A stretch of DNA of 46,530 bases, from contig NZ_SPKJ01000025.1 in NCBI RefSeq assembly GCF_009866965.1, positions 1-46,530 of the forward strand. Reading direction: 5' to 3'. Position numbers and translations under genes: made by a program. This document shows positions 8,750 to 19,497 of the stretch, one piece after another. The stretch's first letter is position 1; every line of letters begins with the position of its first letter. Below the pieces are notes generated by a model, which saw nothing but the letters and a program-made list of their open reading frames with translations, was not told the origin of the DNA and searched no databases. This stretch comes from Propylenella binzhouense (GTDB lineage: Bacteria; Pseudomonadota; Alphaproteobacteria; Rhizobiales; Afifellaceae).

Positions 8750-11441
8750 GGGGCTGCGCGACGAGGATCGCCGCGGGAAAGCGGGCGAGCACCTCGCGGA
8801 GCGCGAGCGTGCCGGCCGAGCCGTGCTCCGCGCCCGTCACCGCGTCCCGCCAGGTCCGGCCGGCGAGCGCCGCCGGCAGCACGACCGCCGCGTCGCTCCA
8901 GGCCCCCGGAGGGACGAGCGGCAGATCCGCGCTCCCGACGAGCGCGGTGGCAAGGCGGCTCGCCACCACGATCACCGCGTCCTCGCCGTGGCGGCGGGCG
9001 AAGGCGAGGGCATGGCCCTCCGCGCGGCCGGCAAGATCGAGCGGAAAATATTCCCCCTTGCCGAAGAGGTCCGGCCGCTCCCGCCTCAGCGCGAGCCCGG
9101 ACCGCATCAGGCGGAGCTTAGGTGCGCCGGAGCGCCAGTCGGCGAGCGGGTCGCCGCCCGGGGCCTCCGCGGCCGTCAGGAGCGCCTGCAGCGCGTCGTA
9201 GGCGACCGGGCGCCGGTTGTCGGGGTCGACCAGGCTCAGATCCCAGGTCTCGGTGCCCTGGTAGATGTCCGGCACGCCCGGCGCGCAGAGCTTGATCGCG
9301 AGCTGCGAAAGGCCGTTCAGCGCGCCGGCCGTCCAGATCGGCGCGCAGGTGGCCGCGAAATCGGCTGCGAACCAGTGGTCGGGCGCGAGCGCGCCCTTCA
9401 CGAACCGGCTGACCGCATCCTCGTAGGTGGGCGACGGCGTCGTCCAGCTCGTGCGGAGCTTCGCCTCGCGGACGACCTTGGTCATGTAGGCGTCGAGCCG
9501 CTCGGCAAGGGCCGCCAGGCCGTCGCGGTCGCGCGGATCGAGATCCGCCGGCCAGGCGCCTGCGAGGGCCTGATAGAACAGCCATTCCATGGCGGGTTCG
9601 GGCGCCGTGCCGTCGTCGAGCTCGGTCCTGAGGCCCGAATTCACGACGCGCCAGCGCTCCGCGGCCGCCGCCCAGCGGCCCGGAACCTCGCCGAGCACGT
9701 AGAGCCGCGCACGCGCATCCTCGCCGCGCTTGGTGTCGTGCGTCGCGGTGGCGCTGAGGCCCCCGGGCTGGTCGCCGAGCCGCGTCCGCATCGCCTGATG
9801 GAAATCTTCGCGTGAGGCCCCGAAGCGATCGGGCTCGCCGCCGACCTCGTTCAGCGCGACGAGCCGGTTGAAGCGGTAGAAAAGCGTATCCTCCAGCGCC
9901 TTCGCCATGACCGGGCCGGTCGTCTGCTGGAACCGGGTTGCGAATTCCAGTGCGGTCGCCTGGCTTGCCGGATCGGCGAAATCGAGCCGCAGCATGCGGC
10001 CGACGAAGTCGATGGCGCTCTCGTCCTCCACCTCCCGGCCGGTCCTGGCCGCCGCCATCGCATTCTCGATGAGCGCGAGATCCTCCGCGGCCGGCCCCTC
10101 GACGTTCACGTAGGTGCGGTAGACCGGGAGCGCGGCCGCGATCTCCATGACGGCGCGGCGCAGGCTGTCCGCCCCGATGTCGCGCGTCATCGGATCGCCC
10201 GCGGAAAGCGTGCAGCCGAGCTGCTTCAGGAATTCGAGCTCGCCGGCAAGGTTTCGCGACAGGATGCGGCGCTTGGTGTCGAGCACCATCGCCTCGTAGT
10301 CGACCGCGCTGCCGATGAAGCGCTCGTACGCCGCCGTCGCCTCCGCCGCACGGGCGGGATCCATGAAGAGCCCGGCGAGCGCGGTGATGAACTCGTAGCC
10401 GGTGGTGCCGGCGATCGGCCAGTCGTCGCGGAGCGTCTCCCCCGGCCCGAGGATCTTCTCCACGAGCAGATAGAACGGCGCTTCGGACCCGATCGCGCCC
10501 TGCAGCCGGACGAGATAGGTCTTGGGATCGGCCAGGCCGTCTATGTGGTCGAGGCGGATGCCGTCGACCGCCCCCTCGGCGACGAGCCGGAGCAGCAGGG
10601 CATGAACGTCCTCGAACACCTTCGGCCGCTCCACCTTGATGCCGACGAGGTCGGCGATCTCGAAGAACCGGCGATAGGTGAGCGTCTCCCGCGCCGCGCG
10701 CCAGAAGGTGAGGCGCCAGAACTGGTCCTCGTGCAGGTCATGGAGCGCGGCGTGATCGGCGACGACGGCATCGATCGCGTGCCGGACCCGCTCGGCAACC
10801 GCCCGGTCGGAAACGAGCCGGGCAAGCTCCGCCTTCAGCTCCGGCGCCGTATCCGGGTCGGCGATCGCGAAGCGCCGCGCAAGCTCCGGGAACGACTCCT
10901 CCTCCAGCCTGCCGAGGATGCGCGCATAGGAGGGCGGCGCGATCGGCAGGCGGAGATCGCCATAGGAGAAGGAGACGCCGCCATCCGCCTCGTCGAGATC
11001 GAGGCCGAGCTTCCCGTCCGCGAGCGCCCGGCCATAGGCTTCCCCGAGCACCGGAACGATCAGCTTCGGCGCGCTCCAGTCGATGTCGAAATGGCCGGCG
11101 AACGGACTCGCCTGGCCCCATTCCAGGACGTCGCGCCACCACGGATTGAAGGGCGAGGCACCCATGTGGTTCGGCACGAAATCGAGGATCAGGCCGATGC
11201 CTGCGCTCCTCAGCGCCGCAGCGAAGGCGAGGAAGCCCTGTTCGCCGCCGATCGCGGGTTCGATCTCGCCGAAATCCGCGACGTCGTAGCCGTGGGTCGA
11301 GCCGGGCGCCGCCCGGAAGATCGGGGAAGCGTAGACGTGCGACACGCCGAGCCGGGCGAAATAGGGCGCGAGCGCGGCCGCCTTCCCGAAGTCGAAGCCG
11401 TTCCGGAACTGGAGCCGGTAGGTGGCGGTCGGGAGGGTCAT
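8742..11441 (-). CDS. treY: Malto-oligosyltrehalose synthase (maltooligosyl trehalose synthase)
   Basis: The 899-aa GH13 enzyme turns the reducing-end alpha-1,4 bond of a maltodextrin into an alpha,alpha-1,1 bond, giving a maltooligosyl-trehalose that TreZ then cuts. Visible motifs are HGYDV (about 50-54), DFVPNH (87-92), GIRLDHIDGL with nucleophile Asp298, and LVEKI with Glu328. The start MTLPTATYRLQF is typical of TreY. The ATG at 11441 overlaps the malQ stop as ATGA. It is the last gene of the eight-gene operon and runs into dctM, which converges on it with an 8-base overlap. Confidence 0.96.
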   Translation of the reverse strand: MTLPTATYRLQFRNGFDFGKAAALAPYFARLGVSHVYASPIFRAAPGSTHGYDVADFGEIEPAIGGEQGFLAFAAALRSAGIGLILDFVPNHMGASPFNPWWRDVLEWGQASPFAGHFDIDWSAPKLIVPVLGEAYGRALADGKLGLDLDEADGGVSFSYGDLRLPIAPPSYARILGRLEEESFPELARRFAIADPDTAPELKAELARLVSDRAVAERVRHAIDAVVADHAALHDLHEDQFWRLTFWRAARETLTYRRFFEIADLVGIKVERPKVFEDVHALLLRLVAEGAVDGIRLDHIDGLADPKTYLVRLQGAIGSEAPFYLLVEKILGPGETLRDDWPIAGTTGYEFITALAGLFMDPARAAEATAAYERFIGSAVDYEAMVLDTKRRILSRNLAGELEFLKQLGCTLSAGDPMTRDIGADSLRRAVMEIAAALPVYRTYVNVEGPAAEDLALIENAMAAARTGREVEDESAIDFVGRMLRLDFADPASQATALEFATRFQQTTGPVMAKALEDTLFYRFNRLVALNEVGGEPDRFGASREDFHQAMRTRLGDQPGGLSATATHDTKRGEDARARLYVLGEVPGRWAAAAERWRVVNSGLRTELDDGTAPEPAMEWLFYQALAGAWPADLDPRDRDGLAALAERLDAYMTKVVREAKLRTSWTTPSPTYEDAVSRFVKGALAPDHWFAADFAATCAPIWTAGALNGLSQLAIKLCAPGVPDIYQGTETWDLSLVDPDNRRPVAYDALQALLTAAEAPGGDPLADWRSGAPKLRLMRSGLALRRERPDLFGKGEYFPLDLAGRAEGHALAFARRHGEDAVIVVASRLATALVGSADLPLVPPGAWSDAAVVLPAALAGRTWRDAVTGAEHGSAGTLALREVLARFPAAILVAQPLS

Positions 11442-13312
11442 GCCTGTTTCGGGCGCTCCTCGCGAACCGCGCGGCAGATCGCGCGGTAGAGCGCGGTCTC
11501 GACGAGGCGCTCGACCGGCACTTCGAGCTTCATCTGCCAGTTCGGATGCTCGTCGGTGGTGCCGGGTATGTTGACCTGCTCGATGGCGCCGACGAGGTCG
11601 TCGAGGGGGATCGCGAAGAGCCGCGACGGCGTGCGGGCCATGAACCGGTGGAGCGCGACCGCGACCTCGGGCGGCAGGGCGCAAGGCGCGTCGACGTCGC
11701 CCCGCATCATCGCCTCGGCCTCCGCCGGCAGGAGGCCGGCATCCGCGAGTGCGCCCAGCATGCGCCTGCGCTCGTGCGCCCGGCTCTCCTGCTGCGCGGG
11801 AAGGTCCTCCGGCGCGTTCATCCCGATCGCCGCGCGGGTCTCCAGATCGTGCCCGGCCCACCAGCCGGCGAGCGGGGGCAGGTCGTGGATCGAGATGCAG
11901 GCCATCGACGCATGCGGATAGGCGTCCGGGGGCAGGAAGAAATCGTCTCTCCGCTCGAAGAAGAAGACCCGGTACGAATGGATGTCCATCGCCGCCATCA
12001 CGTCGCGGAACCCTTCCGGGACGACCCCGAGGTCCTCGCCGATGACGATCGCGTGGCGCGCCTGCGAGATCTCGGCGAGGCTCTGCAGCATGTCCTGGAA
12101 CGGATAGCGGACATAGACGCCGTCGGCGGCGGAGAAGCCGGACGCGATCCAGTAGAGCCGGTAGAGGCTCATGGCGTGGTCGATGCGCACGGCCCCGGCG
12201 CGGCGCAGAACGTCGTCGAGCGCCGTGCGGTAGGGCTCGAAGCGCCGCTGCACCAGGGTCGCCGGCGAAAGCGGCGCAATGCCCCAGTCCTGGCCGGCGG
12301 CATTGAAAAAATCGGGCGGCGCGCCGATCCGGGCATCGGGCACGGTGAGCGCGGGGTCCGACCACGTCGCGGAGCCGTCGGATGCGACGCCGACCGCCAG
12401 GTCGACATAGAGGCCGATCCGCATTCCGGCCGCGATCGCCCGCCGCTGCGCCTCCGCCAGCTGCCGGTCGGCGATGAACTGCAGCCAGGCATGGAACGTG
12501 ACCCTGTCCTCGTGCTCCTCGGCGAAGTTCCGCACCGCGAGGCTGCCGTGATCCTGGAACTCCGCGGGCCAGCCGTGCCAGCCGCTCCAGCGCCCGTCGG
12601 CCACCATCCGCTCGGAGATCGCCTCGAACAAGGCATGGAGATAGAGCGGCTGCCCGTGCTCGGCACAGAAGGCCTGGAAGGCGGATACGTTCGCCTCGTC
12701 GTCGCCGAAGGCTTCGAAGAGCGCCTCCAGCGCCCGCTTCTTCGCGAGCGCGACGAGCGGATAGAGAACCCGGTCGGACGCCCGCAGCTCGTCGAGCTCC
12801 GCGGCATCGAGGTCGAGCGCCGCGGCGCCCGGGACGCCGTCGACGGCGATGTAGAGCGGATTGAGGAATTGCCGGTTCGACGGCGAGAACGGGCTGAAGC
12901 GCCGGGCGTCCGCCAGGAAGAGCGCATGGAGCGGGTTGACGCCCACGAAATCGGCGCCCTCGGCGGCCGCGATCTCCGCAAGCCGGGCGAGATCCTCGAA
13001 ATCGCCGATCCCCCAGTTGCGCCCGGAGCGGAGGGCGTAGACCTGGCACGTGACGCCCCAGGTCCGGCCGTCCTTCAGCCAGGGCGGCACGAAGCAGCGG
13101 ATGCCGGCCGGGGCCTCCATCGCGCCGAAATCGATCGGCATGGCGCAGCGGGCCGCCTCCGCGATGTCCTGCTCGGTCTCCGTCCAGACGCCCATGGCGC
13201 GGAGGATCGCACGCTTCGCCTCGTCGCGGACGTCGCGGCGCTTGCCGTCTATCCCGACATAGGTGGATTCGATGCCGTAGAGACCGGCAAGCCGGTCGAG
13301 ATCGGGGTTCAT
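11438..13312 (-). CDS. malQ: 4-alpha-glucanotransferase (amylomaltase, GH77)
   Basis: The 624-aa disproportionating enzyme moves maltodextrin segments between chains and releases glucose. GH77 marks are WGVTCQVYALRSGRNWGIGDF near residue 90, the nucleophile Asp378 in VRIDHAMSLYRLYW, the acid/base Glu426 in VIGEDLGVVP, and SIHDLPPLAGWW. I start it at the ATG at 13312, which overlaps the treZ stop as ATGA, giving the bacterial-type MNPDLDRLAGLYGI. In this operon it would resize oligosaccharides released by GlgX and TreY/TreZ. Confidence 0.94.
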   Translation of the reverse strand: MNPDLDRLAGLYGIESTYVGIDGKRRDVRDEAKRAILRAMGVWTETEQDIAEAARCAMPIDFGAMEAPAGIRCFVPPWLKDGRTWGVTCQVYALRSGRNWGIGDFEDLARLAEIAAAEGADFVGVNPLHALFLADARRFSPFSPSNRQFLNPLYIAVDGVPGAAALDLDAAELDELRASDRVLYPLVALAKKRALEALFEAFGDDEANVSAFQAFCAEHGQPLYLHALFEAISERMVADGRWSGWHGWPAEFQDHGSLAVRNFAEEHEDRVTFHAWLQFIADRQLAEAQRRAIAAGMRIGLYVDLAVGVASDGSATWSDPALTVPDARIGAPPDFFNAAGQDWGIAPLSPATLVQRRFEPYRTALDDVLRRAGAVRIDHAMSLYRLYWIASGFSAADGVYVRYPFQDMLQSLAEISQARHAIVIGEDLGVVPEGFRDVMAAMDIHSYRVFFFERRDDFFLPPDAYPHASMACISIHDLPPLAGWWAGHDLETRAAIGMNAPEDLPAQQESRAHERRRMLGALADAGLLPAEAEAMMRGDVDAPCALPPEVAVALHRFMARTPSRLFAIPLDDLVGAIEQVNIPGTTDEHPNWQMKLEVPVERLVETALYRAICRAVREERPKQA

Positions 13313-15150
13313 GCGTTGGGCAGGGCTTTCGCGCCCTGTTCCAGGTAGAAGGCGACCGAAAGAGGCGGCAGCTTTCCCTCGCGCAGCGCGGGATCGGCCC
13401 CCGGCCGCCAGTCGAAGATCAGACGGCCGTCGGGAACGTCCGGCACGGGGCAGACCTCTTGCTCGAAATTGGCGTAGAGCGACAGGCGCGAACCGTCCCC
13501 CAGGAGCCAGCGGACGAGGAAGGCGTCGCCGTCGAGCATCTTCCACGCGCCGGCGTTTCCGCCGATGCCGGCGAGCCGCGGCGCGATCTCGTCGCGCCTG
13601 AGCTTCAGAAGCCGCTTCACAAGGTCGAGCCGCCGGGCATGCGCGGTGTCGAACCTCAGGCTCCAGTCCATCCGCGACGACGTGAAGGTCGTTTCCGCGT
13701 TCGGATCGGGGATGCGCGCGCGGTTCTCCTCGCTCGCGAATTGCGGCCACTTGCGGAACTCGTTGCGGCGCCCTTCGCGGACCGCATCGCCGAGTTCTCC
13801 GTGGAAATCCGTGAAGAAGCCGAAGGAGCGCGTCTCCGCCCATTCCTCCCCCATGAAGAGGAGCGGGATCTGCGGGCTCAGAAGGAGGATCGCCGTCAGG
13901 AGCTCGAGCATCCGCCCGGGCGCGAGCATGGTGAGGCGCTCGTTGAAGGCGCGATTGCCGATCTGATCGTGGTTCTGGAGAAAGTTCACGAAGGCGGTCG
14001 GCGGCAGGATCGCGCTCGGCTCGCCGCGCGGCTCGTTGTCCCGGAAGACGGACGGCTCGCCCTGGAACACGAAGCCGGTGGCGAGCGCCTTGGCGAGCTT
14101 CGCGGCGTGCTCGCGCGTGTAGTCGGCGTAATAGCCTTCGCTCTCATGGGTCGCCATGACATGCGCCGCGTGGTGGAAGTCGTCGTTCCACTCGCCGTCG
14201 TAGAGCCGGATCCGGCCCGCCTCGTCGCGGACGTGGAGCCGGGTGATGTTGCGGTCGTCCTCGGTCGTCAGGTGGATCTCGCGATCGGTGATGCGGCTCC
14301 GCACGGTGAGCGCCAGCTCCTCCAGAAGCGGCTCCTCCGTGTCCTGGTCGATCTGGTCGATCGCATCGAGGCGGAGCCCGTCGAAGCGGAACTCCTCCAG
14401 CCAGTAGAGCGCGTTCTCGATGAAGAAGTCGCGGACCGGCGGCTTCTCGTAGGCGATGGCGCCGCCCCAGGGCGTCTGGCGCTCGGGGTGGAAGAAGTCC
14501 GGCGCGACGAGATGCAGGTAGCTGCCGTCCGGACCGAAATGGTTGTAGACGACGTCGAGGAACATCATGAGCCCGCGCTCGTGCGCGGCGTCGACGAGCG
14601 CCTTCAGCCGCTCCGGGCCGCCATAGGCGGGGTGCGGCGCATAGAGCAGGACCCCGTCATAGCCCCAGCCCCGGTTTCCGCCGAACTGGGCGACCGGCAT
14701 CAGCTCGACCGCGGTCACGCCGAGCTCGGCCAGGTAGTCGAGCTTCTCGTTCACGCCGTCGAACGTACCCTTCCCGGTGAAGGTGCCGGTATGCAGCTCG
14801 TAGAAGACCGTCTCGCCCCAGGGACGTCCCTTCCAGTCGGCCGTCCTCCAGACATGGGCCTTCGGATCGACGAGACGGCTCGGGCCGTGGACGTCGCCGA
14901 TCTGGGCCCGCGCCGCAGGGTCGGGAATGGCGAAGCCGTCGGGCAGGACGAAGCGGTAGCCGCCCCCGACCGGCACGGCATCGGTCTCGAGCTCGAACCA
15001 GCCGCCCTCCGCCTGGCGCATCGGGAGATCGCCGCGCCCTTCGGCCCGCAGCGTCATCGCGGAATGCGACGGAGCCCAGATCCGGAAGCGCGCTCCGCCG
15101 CCTTCGGTCGGAATCGCACCCCAGCTCGTCTCGAAGCGGAAGCGGGTCAT
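13309..15150 (-). CDS. treZ: Malto-oligosyltrehalose trehalohydrolase
   Basis: The 613-aa GH13 enzyme hydrolyses the maltooligosyl-trehalose made by TreY to free trehalose. An N-terminal CBM48-type beta domain (about 1-95) precedes the barrel, which shows DVVYNHFGPDG, nucleophile Asp262 in GLRLDAIDQI and Glu297 in TTEDDRN. The ATG at 15150 overlaps the glgX stop as ATGA. TreY and TreZ together make trehalose from glucan without ATP. Confidence 0.95.
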   Translation of the reverse strand: MTRFRFETSWGAIPTEGGGARFRIWAPSHSAMTLRAEGRGDLPMRQAEGGWFELETDAVPVGGGYRFVLPDGFAIPDPAARAQIGDVHGPSRLVDPKAHVWRTADWKGRPWGETVFYELHTGTFTGKGTFDGVNEKLDYLAELGVTAVELMPVAQFGGNRGWGYDGVLLYAPHPAYGGPERLKALVDAAHERGLMMFLDVVYNHFGPDGSYLHLVAPDFFHPERQTPWGGAIAYEKPPVRDFFIENALYWLEEFRFDGLRLDAIDQIDQDTEEPLLEELALTVRSRITDREIHLTTEDDRNITRLHVRDEAGRIRLYDGEWNDDFHHAAHVMATHESEGYYADYTREHAAKLAKALATGFVFQGEPSVFRDNEPRGEPSAILPPTAFVNFLQNHDQIGNRAFNERLTMLAPGRMLELLTAILLLSPQIPLLFMGEEWAETRSFGFFTDFHGELGDAVREGRRNEFRKWPQFASEENRARIPDPNAETTFTSSRMDWSLRFDTAHARRLDLVKRLLKLRRDEIAPRLAGIGGNAGAWKMLDGDAFLVRWLLGDGSRLSLYANFEQEVCPVPDVPDGRLIFDWRPGADPALREGKLPPLSVAFYLEQGAKALPNA

Positions 15151-17261
15151 TTCGGCTCCTGCCCGGATGTCGCCCCAGGGGCCTTTGCACCGAAGAGAAG
15201 AAGGCACCGCCCACCGAGCTCGATCTCCGTCTCCGCCGGGACCGGATCCGCCTCCGGCCGGACGAGACCCTCCGCCGTGTCGACGAGGAGCTGCCAGCTC
15301 TCCGCGGTCGCGGCCGAAGGCAGCTTGAACCCGATCGGCTCGTGATAGGCGTTCGACAGCAGCAGGAGGCGGTCGGCCTCGCCGCAGAGGAGCATTCCGA
15401 CCACCTTGGCGAGCGGGTCCGACCAGGCGCCGGCATCCATCTCCTCGCCGTCGGGCCTCAGCCACACGACGTTGCGCGTCCCGTTATCGTCGATGGCCTG
15501 GCCGTGGACGTACCTGTTCTGCCGCAGCAGCGGTTCGGCGGCGCGCAGGCCGATCAGCCCGTGCGCGAAATCGAAGAAGGCCTGGTCGCGCGGCCCGATA
15601 TCCTCCCATTTGAGCCAGGCGATCTCGTTGTCCTGGCAATAGGCGTTGTTGTTGCCGAACTGCGTCCGTCCCACCTCGTCGCCCATCAGGATCATCGGCG
15701 TGCCCTGCGACAGGATCAGCATGGCGAGGAGGTTGCGCCGCATGCGGTCGCGCAGGTCGAGAATCGCCTCGTCCTCCGTCGGGCCTTCCGCCCCGCAGTT
15801 CCAGCTGCGGTTGTCGTCGTGGCCATCGCGGTTGCCCTCCTCGTTCGCCTCGTTGTGCTTCTCGTTGTAGGAATAGAGGTCGAGAAGCGTGAAGCCGTCA
15901 TGGGCGGTGACGAAGTTGACGCTGGCCCAGGGCTTCCGGCCGCGCTTCTCGAAAAGGTCCGAAGAGGCGAGGAGCGCCCGCGAGAAGGCCGGAAGCAGGC
16001 CGTCGTCGCCCTTGGCGTAGCTGCGCATCTCGTCGCGGTAGCGCCCGTTCCACTCCGCCCAGCCCGGGGGGAAGTTGCCGACCTGGTATCCGTTCGGACC
16101 GAGATCCCAGGGCTCCGCGATCATCTTCACCCGCGAGAGCACCGGGTCCTGCCGGACCACGTCGAAGAAGACCGCGTTCGGCTCGAAATTGTCGTACTCG
16201 CGCCCGAGCGAGCTCGCGAGGTCGAAGCGGAACCCGTCGACGTGGCACTCCTCCACCCAGTAGCGGAGCGAATCCATCACCATCTGGAGCACCCGGGGAT
16301 GGCGGAGATTGACCGTGTTGCCGCAGCCGGTCGTGTCGAAATAGTAGCGGGGGTCCTGCGCCAGCAGGTAGTAGCTCGCATTGTCTATGCCGCGGAAGGA
16401 GAGCGTCGGGCCGAGATGGTTGCCTTCCGCGGTGTGGTTGTAGACCACGTCGAGGATGACCTCGATGCCGGCCGAATGCAGGCGGCGGACGGCGAGCTTG
16501 AACTCGTGGAGGTCGCCGCCCGGCGAGACGTAGCGCGGCGCCAGCGAGAAGTAGTTGACGGTGTTGTAGCCCCAGTAGTTGGTGAGTTTCTTCGCCACGA
16601 GGTAGCGGTCGTCGAAGAAGGCCTGCACGGGCATCAGCTCGATCGCCGTCACCCCGAGCTTCACGAGATGATCGACCACGCGCGGGTCGGCGAGGCCGGC
16701 GAGCGTGCCGCGGATCTGGTCGGGCAGCTCGGGATGGAGGGCCGTCAGCCCCTTCACGTGCGCCTCGTAGATGATGGTCTTCGACCACGGCGTACGGGGC
16801 CGCCGATCGTCTCCCCAGGTGACCGCCGTGTCGATGACGACGGATTTCGGCATGACGAATGCCGAATCGCGCTTGTCGAAGGAGAGGTCCTCGCGCGGCG
16901 AACCCACCCGGTAGCCGAAATGGGCGTCGTGCCAGCGGAGATCGCCATAGAGCTCCTTGGCATAGGGATCGATCAGGAGCTTGTTCGGATTGAAGCGGTG
17001 GCCCCGGCGCGGATCATAGGGACCGTAGACCCGGTAGCCGTAGAGCTGGCCCGGCCGTACGTCGGGAAGATAGCCGTGCCAGACCTCGTGCGTGTATTCG
17101 GGCAGCGCGATGCGCTCGAGCTCCCGCTTGCCCTTCGGATCGAACAGGCAGAGCTCGACCTTCTCGGCATTCGCGGAAAACAGCGCGAAGTTGACGCCGA
17201 ACCCGTCCCAGGTCGCCCCGAGCGGATGGGGGGACCCGGGTTCGACACGAAAATTCGCCAT
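15147..17261 (-). CDS. glgX: Glycogen debranching enzyme (GlgX/TreX type)
   Basis: The 704-aa GH13 isoamylase-type enzyme removes alpha-1,6 branches. CBM48 at the N-terminus (PLGATWDGFGVNFALFSANA) is followed by the barrel with DVVYNHTAEG, nucleophile Asp347 in FRFDLASSLGR and Glu383 in MIAEPWDLGPNGYQVG. The ATG at 17261 fits homologues; an in-frame extension upstream would overlap glgB and does not look like protein. There are 13 bases between the glgB stop and this start, the only real gap in the operon. Linear chains it releases feed TreY. Confidence 0.95.
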   Translation of the reverse strand: MANFRVEPGSPHPLGATWDGFGVNFALFSANAEKVELCLFDPKGKRELERIALPEYTHEVWHGYLPDVRPGQLYGYRVYGPYDPRRGHRFNPNKLLIDPYAKELYGDLRWHDAHFGYRVGSPREDLSFDKRDSAFVMPKSVVIDTAVTWGDDRRPRTPWSKTIIYEAHVKGLTALHPELPDQIRGTLAGLADPRVVDHLVKLGVTAIELMPVQAFFDDRYLVAKKLTNYWGYNTVNYFSLAPRYVSPGGDLHEFKLAVRRLHSAGIEVILDVVYNHTAEGNHLGPTLSFRGIDNASYYLLAQDPRYYFDTTGCGNTVNLRHPRVLQMVMDSLRYWVEECHVDGFRFDLASSLGREYDNFEPNAVFFDVVRQDPVLSRVKMIAEPWDLGPNGYQVGNFPPGWAEWNGRYRDEMRSYAKGDDGLLPAFSRALLASSDLFEKRGRKPWASVNFVTAHDGFTLLDLYSYNEKHNEANEEGNRDGHDDNRSWNCGAEGPTEDEAILDLRDRMRRNLLAMLILSQGTPMILMGDEVGRTQFGNNNAYCQDNEIAWLKWEDIGPRDQAFFDFAHGLIGLRAAEPLLRQNRYVHGQAIDDNGTRNVVWLRPDGEEMDAGAWSDPLAKVVGMLLCGEADRLLLLSNAYHEPIGFKLPSAATAESWQLLVDTAEGLVRPEADPVPAETEIELGGRCLLLFGAKAPGATSGQEPK

Positions 17262-17274
17262 GCAGATCGAACTC

Positions 17275-19497
17275 CTAGCGGGCGAGCTCGAAGACGAGTG
17301 TGCCGAGTGGAGGAAGCGTGAGGTCGAGGGAGACGGGGCGGCCGTGCCAGGGCACCGGCTCGGCGGAAACCGCCCCGCCATTGCCGACATTCGAGCCGCC
17401 ATAGACCGCAGCGTCGGTGTTCAGCCGCTCGATCCAGGTGCCTGCGGCCGGCGCCCCGACGCGGTAATGGTGCCGGACGACCGGCGTGAAGTTGCAGATC
17501 ACCAGGGCCGGCGGGTCCTCCGGCCCGCCCTTCCGCAGATAGGCGTAGACGCTTTGGTCGGCATCGCCCGCCTCGATCCACTCGAAGCCCTGCGGATCGG
17601 CGTCGCGCACATGGAGCGCACGGCAGCCGCGATAGAGGCGGTTCAGGTCGCGGACCAGGCTCTGCAGCCCGGAATTCTGCGGATCGGCCAGCAGGTGCCA
17701 GTCGAGGGAGCGGTCGTGGCTCCATTCGCGGTCCTGGCCGAACTCGCCGCCCATGAAGAGCAGCTTCTTGCCCGGATGCGTCCACATGAAGGCGTAGTAG
17801 GCGCGCAGATTGGCGAATTTCTGCCAGCGGTCCCCCGGCATCTTGCCGAGCAGCGAGCCCTTTCCGTGCACCACCTCGTCGTGGCTGAGCGGAAGAACGA
17901 AGTTCTCCGTGAAGGCGTAGAGCAGGCCGAAGGTCATCTCGTGGTGATGGTGCTTGCGGTGCACCGGCTCCTTGGACATGTAGTCCAGCGTGTCGTGCAT
18001 CCAGCCCATGTTCCATTTGTAGCCGAAGCCGAGCCCGCCCATGTCGACCGGGCGGGACACCTGCGGCCAGGCCGTGGATTCCTCGGCCATCGTGGTGGCG
18101 CCGGGCGCATCCGCGAAGACCCGCGTGTTCATGGTCTTCAGGAACGCGATCGCCTCGAGGTTCTCGCGTCCGCCATGGACGTTCGGAATCCATTCGTCGG
18201 CGGGCCGGCTGTAGTCGAGATAGAGCATCGAGGCGACGGCATCGACCCGCAGGGCGTCGATGTGGAAGCGCTTCAGCCAGAAGAGCCCGTTGGCGAGCAG
18301 GAAGTTCGACACCTCGCGGCGCCCGAAATTGTAGATGAGCGTGTTCCAGTCGCGGTGGAAGCCGAGGCGCGGGTCCTCGTGCTCGTAGAGCGCCGTGCCG
18401 TCGAAGCGGGCGAGCCCGTGCGCGTCCGTGGGGAAATGGGCGGGCACCCAGTCGATGATGACGCCGATGCCCGCCTGGTGCAGCCGCTCCACGAAGCGGG
18501 CGAAGCCCTCCGGCGGGCCGTGGCGGCTCGTCGGCGCGAACAGGCCGATCGGCTGATAGCCCCAGGAGCCGGAGAACGGGTGCTCGCTCACCGGCATGCA
18601 TTCGACATGGGTGAAGCCGAGATCGCAGAGATAGGGGACGAGTTCGTCGGCGATCTCGTCATAGCTCATCATCTGGTCGCCGTCCTTGCGGCGCCAGGAT
18701 CCGAGATGCAGCTCGTAGATGGAGATCGGCGCGTCGAGGGCGTTCCGCCGCTGCCGGTTCGCCATCCATTCGTTGTCCTGCCAGTCGTGCTCCGGCAGGC
18801 CGTGGACGATGGAGGCGGTCGAAGGGGGCTGCTGCTGGGCGAAGGAGACCGGGTCCGCCTTGAGCGGCAGCAGCTGGCCCTGCGCGCCGAGGATCTCGAA
18901 CTTGTAGAGCGCGCCCGGCCCGAGACCGGGGATGAACAGCTCCCAGAGGCCGGCCTCGATGCGCTTGCGCATCGGGTTCCGCCTCCCGTCCCAATAGTTG
19001 AAGTCGCCGACGACGCTGACGCGCTTCGCGTTCGGAGCCCACACCGCGAAGCTCACCCCCGCGACCCCGTCGATGGTGACGGGATGGGCTCCGAGCCGCT
19101 CGTACATCTCGCGGTGCGTGCCCTCGGCGAGCAGGTGGACGTCGAGGGCCCCGAGGACGGGCGGAAACCGGTAGGGATCCTCGGCCTCCCAGACGCGCTC
19201 GCCCGCCGTCATCCGCAGGCGGTAGCGAAACAGGCGGCGCCGGCGCGGGACCGGCCCGGCGAAGAATCCCGCCGGGTGCAGGAGCTCGAGCTCCGCGCAC
19301 CGCTTGCCGGAATCCGCATCGACGACGCTGACGGTCTCCGCGCCCGGCCAGAAGACGCGGACGGTGATCGGCTCGTCCCCGCGGGCATGCATTCCGAGAA
19401 GCGCGAACGGATCGCCGTGGCGGCCCTGCACGAGCGCTTCGACGGCGCGCGGATCGGGCCTCCAGGCAATATCTGCCGACGCTTCCGCCACGTTCAT
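17275..19497 (-). CDS. glgB: 1,4-alpha-glucan branching enzyme
   Basis: The 740-aa enzyme introduces alpha-1,6 branches. It has the long form: an N-terminal beta domain (about 1-110), CBM48 ([21 protein letters not shown]) and the GH13 barrel. Nucleophile Asp419 ([17 protein letters not shown]) and acid/base Glu472 ([10 protein letters not shown]) are spaced 53 residues apart, as I recall for E. coli GlgB. The ATG at 19497 shares a base with the treS stop (ATGA overlap). With GlgE it forms the glucan-building half of the operon. Confidence 0.97.
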   Translation of the reverse strand: MNVAEASADIAWRPDPRAVEALVQGRHGDPFALLGMHARGDEPITVRVFWPGAETVSVVDADSGKRCAELELLHPAGFFAGPVPRRRRLFRYRLRMTAGERVWEAEDPYRFPPVLGALDVHLLAEGTHREMYERLGAHPVTIDGVAGVSFAVWAPNAKRVSVVGDFNYWDGRRNPMRKRIEAGLWELFIPGLGPGALYKFEILGAQGQLLPLKADPVSFAQQQPPSTASIVHGLPEHDWQDNEWMANRQRRNALDAPISIYELHLGSWRRKDGDQMMSYDEIADELVPYLCDLGFTHVECMPVSEHPFSGSWGYQPIGLFAPTSRHGPPEGFARFVERLHQAGIGVIIDWVPAHFPTDAHGLARFDGTALYEHEDPRLGFHRDWNTLIYNFGRREVSNFLLANGLFWLKRFHIDALRVDAVASMLYLDYSRPADEWIPNVHGGRENLEAIAFLKTMNTRVFADAPGATTMAEESTAWPQVSRPVDMGGLGFGYKWNMGWMHDTLDYMSKEPVHRKHHHHEMTFGLLYAFTENFVLPLSHDEVVHGKGSLLGKMPGDRWQKFANLRAYYAFMWTHPGKKLLFMGGEFGQDREWSHDRSLDWHLLADPQNSGLQSLVRDLNRLYRGCRALHVRDADPQGFEWIEAGDADQSVYAYLRKGGPEDPPALVICNFTPVVRHHYRVGAPAAGTWIERLNTDAAVYGGSNVGNGGAVSAEPVPWHGRPVSLDLTLPPLGTLVFELAR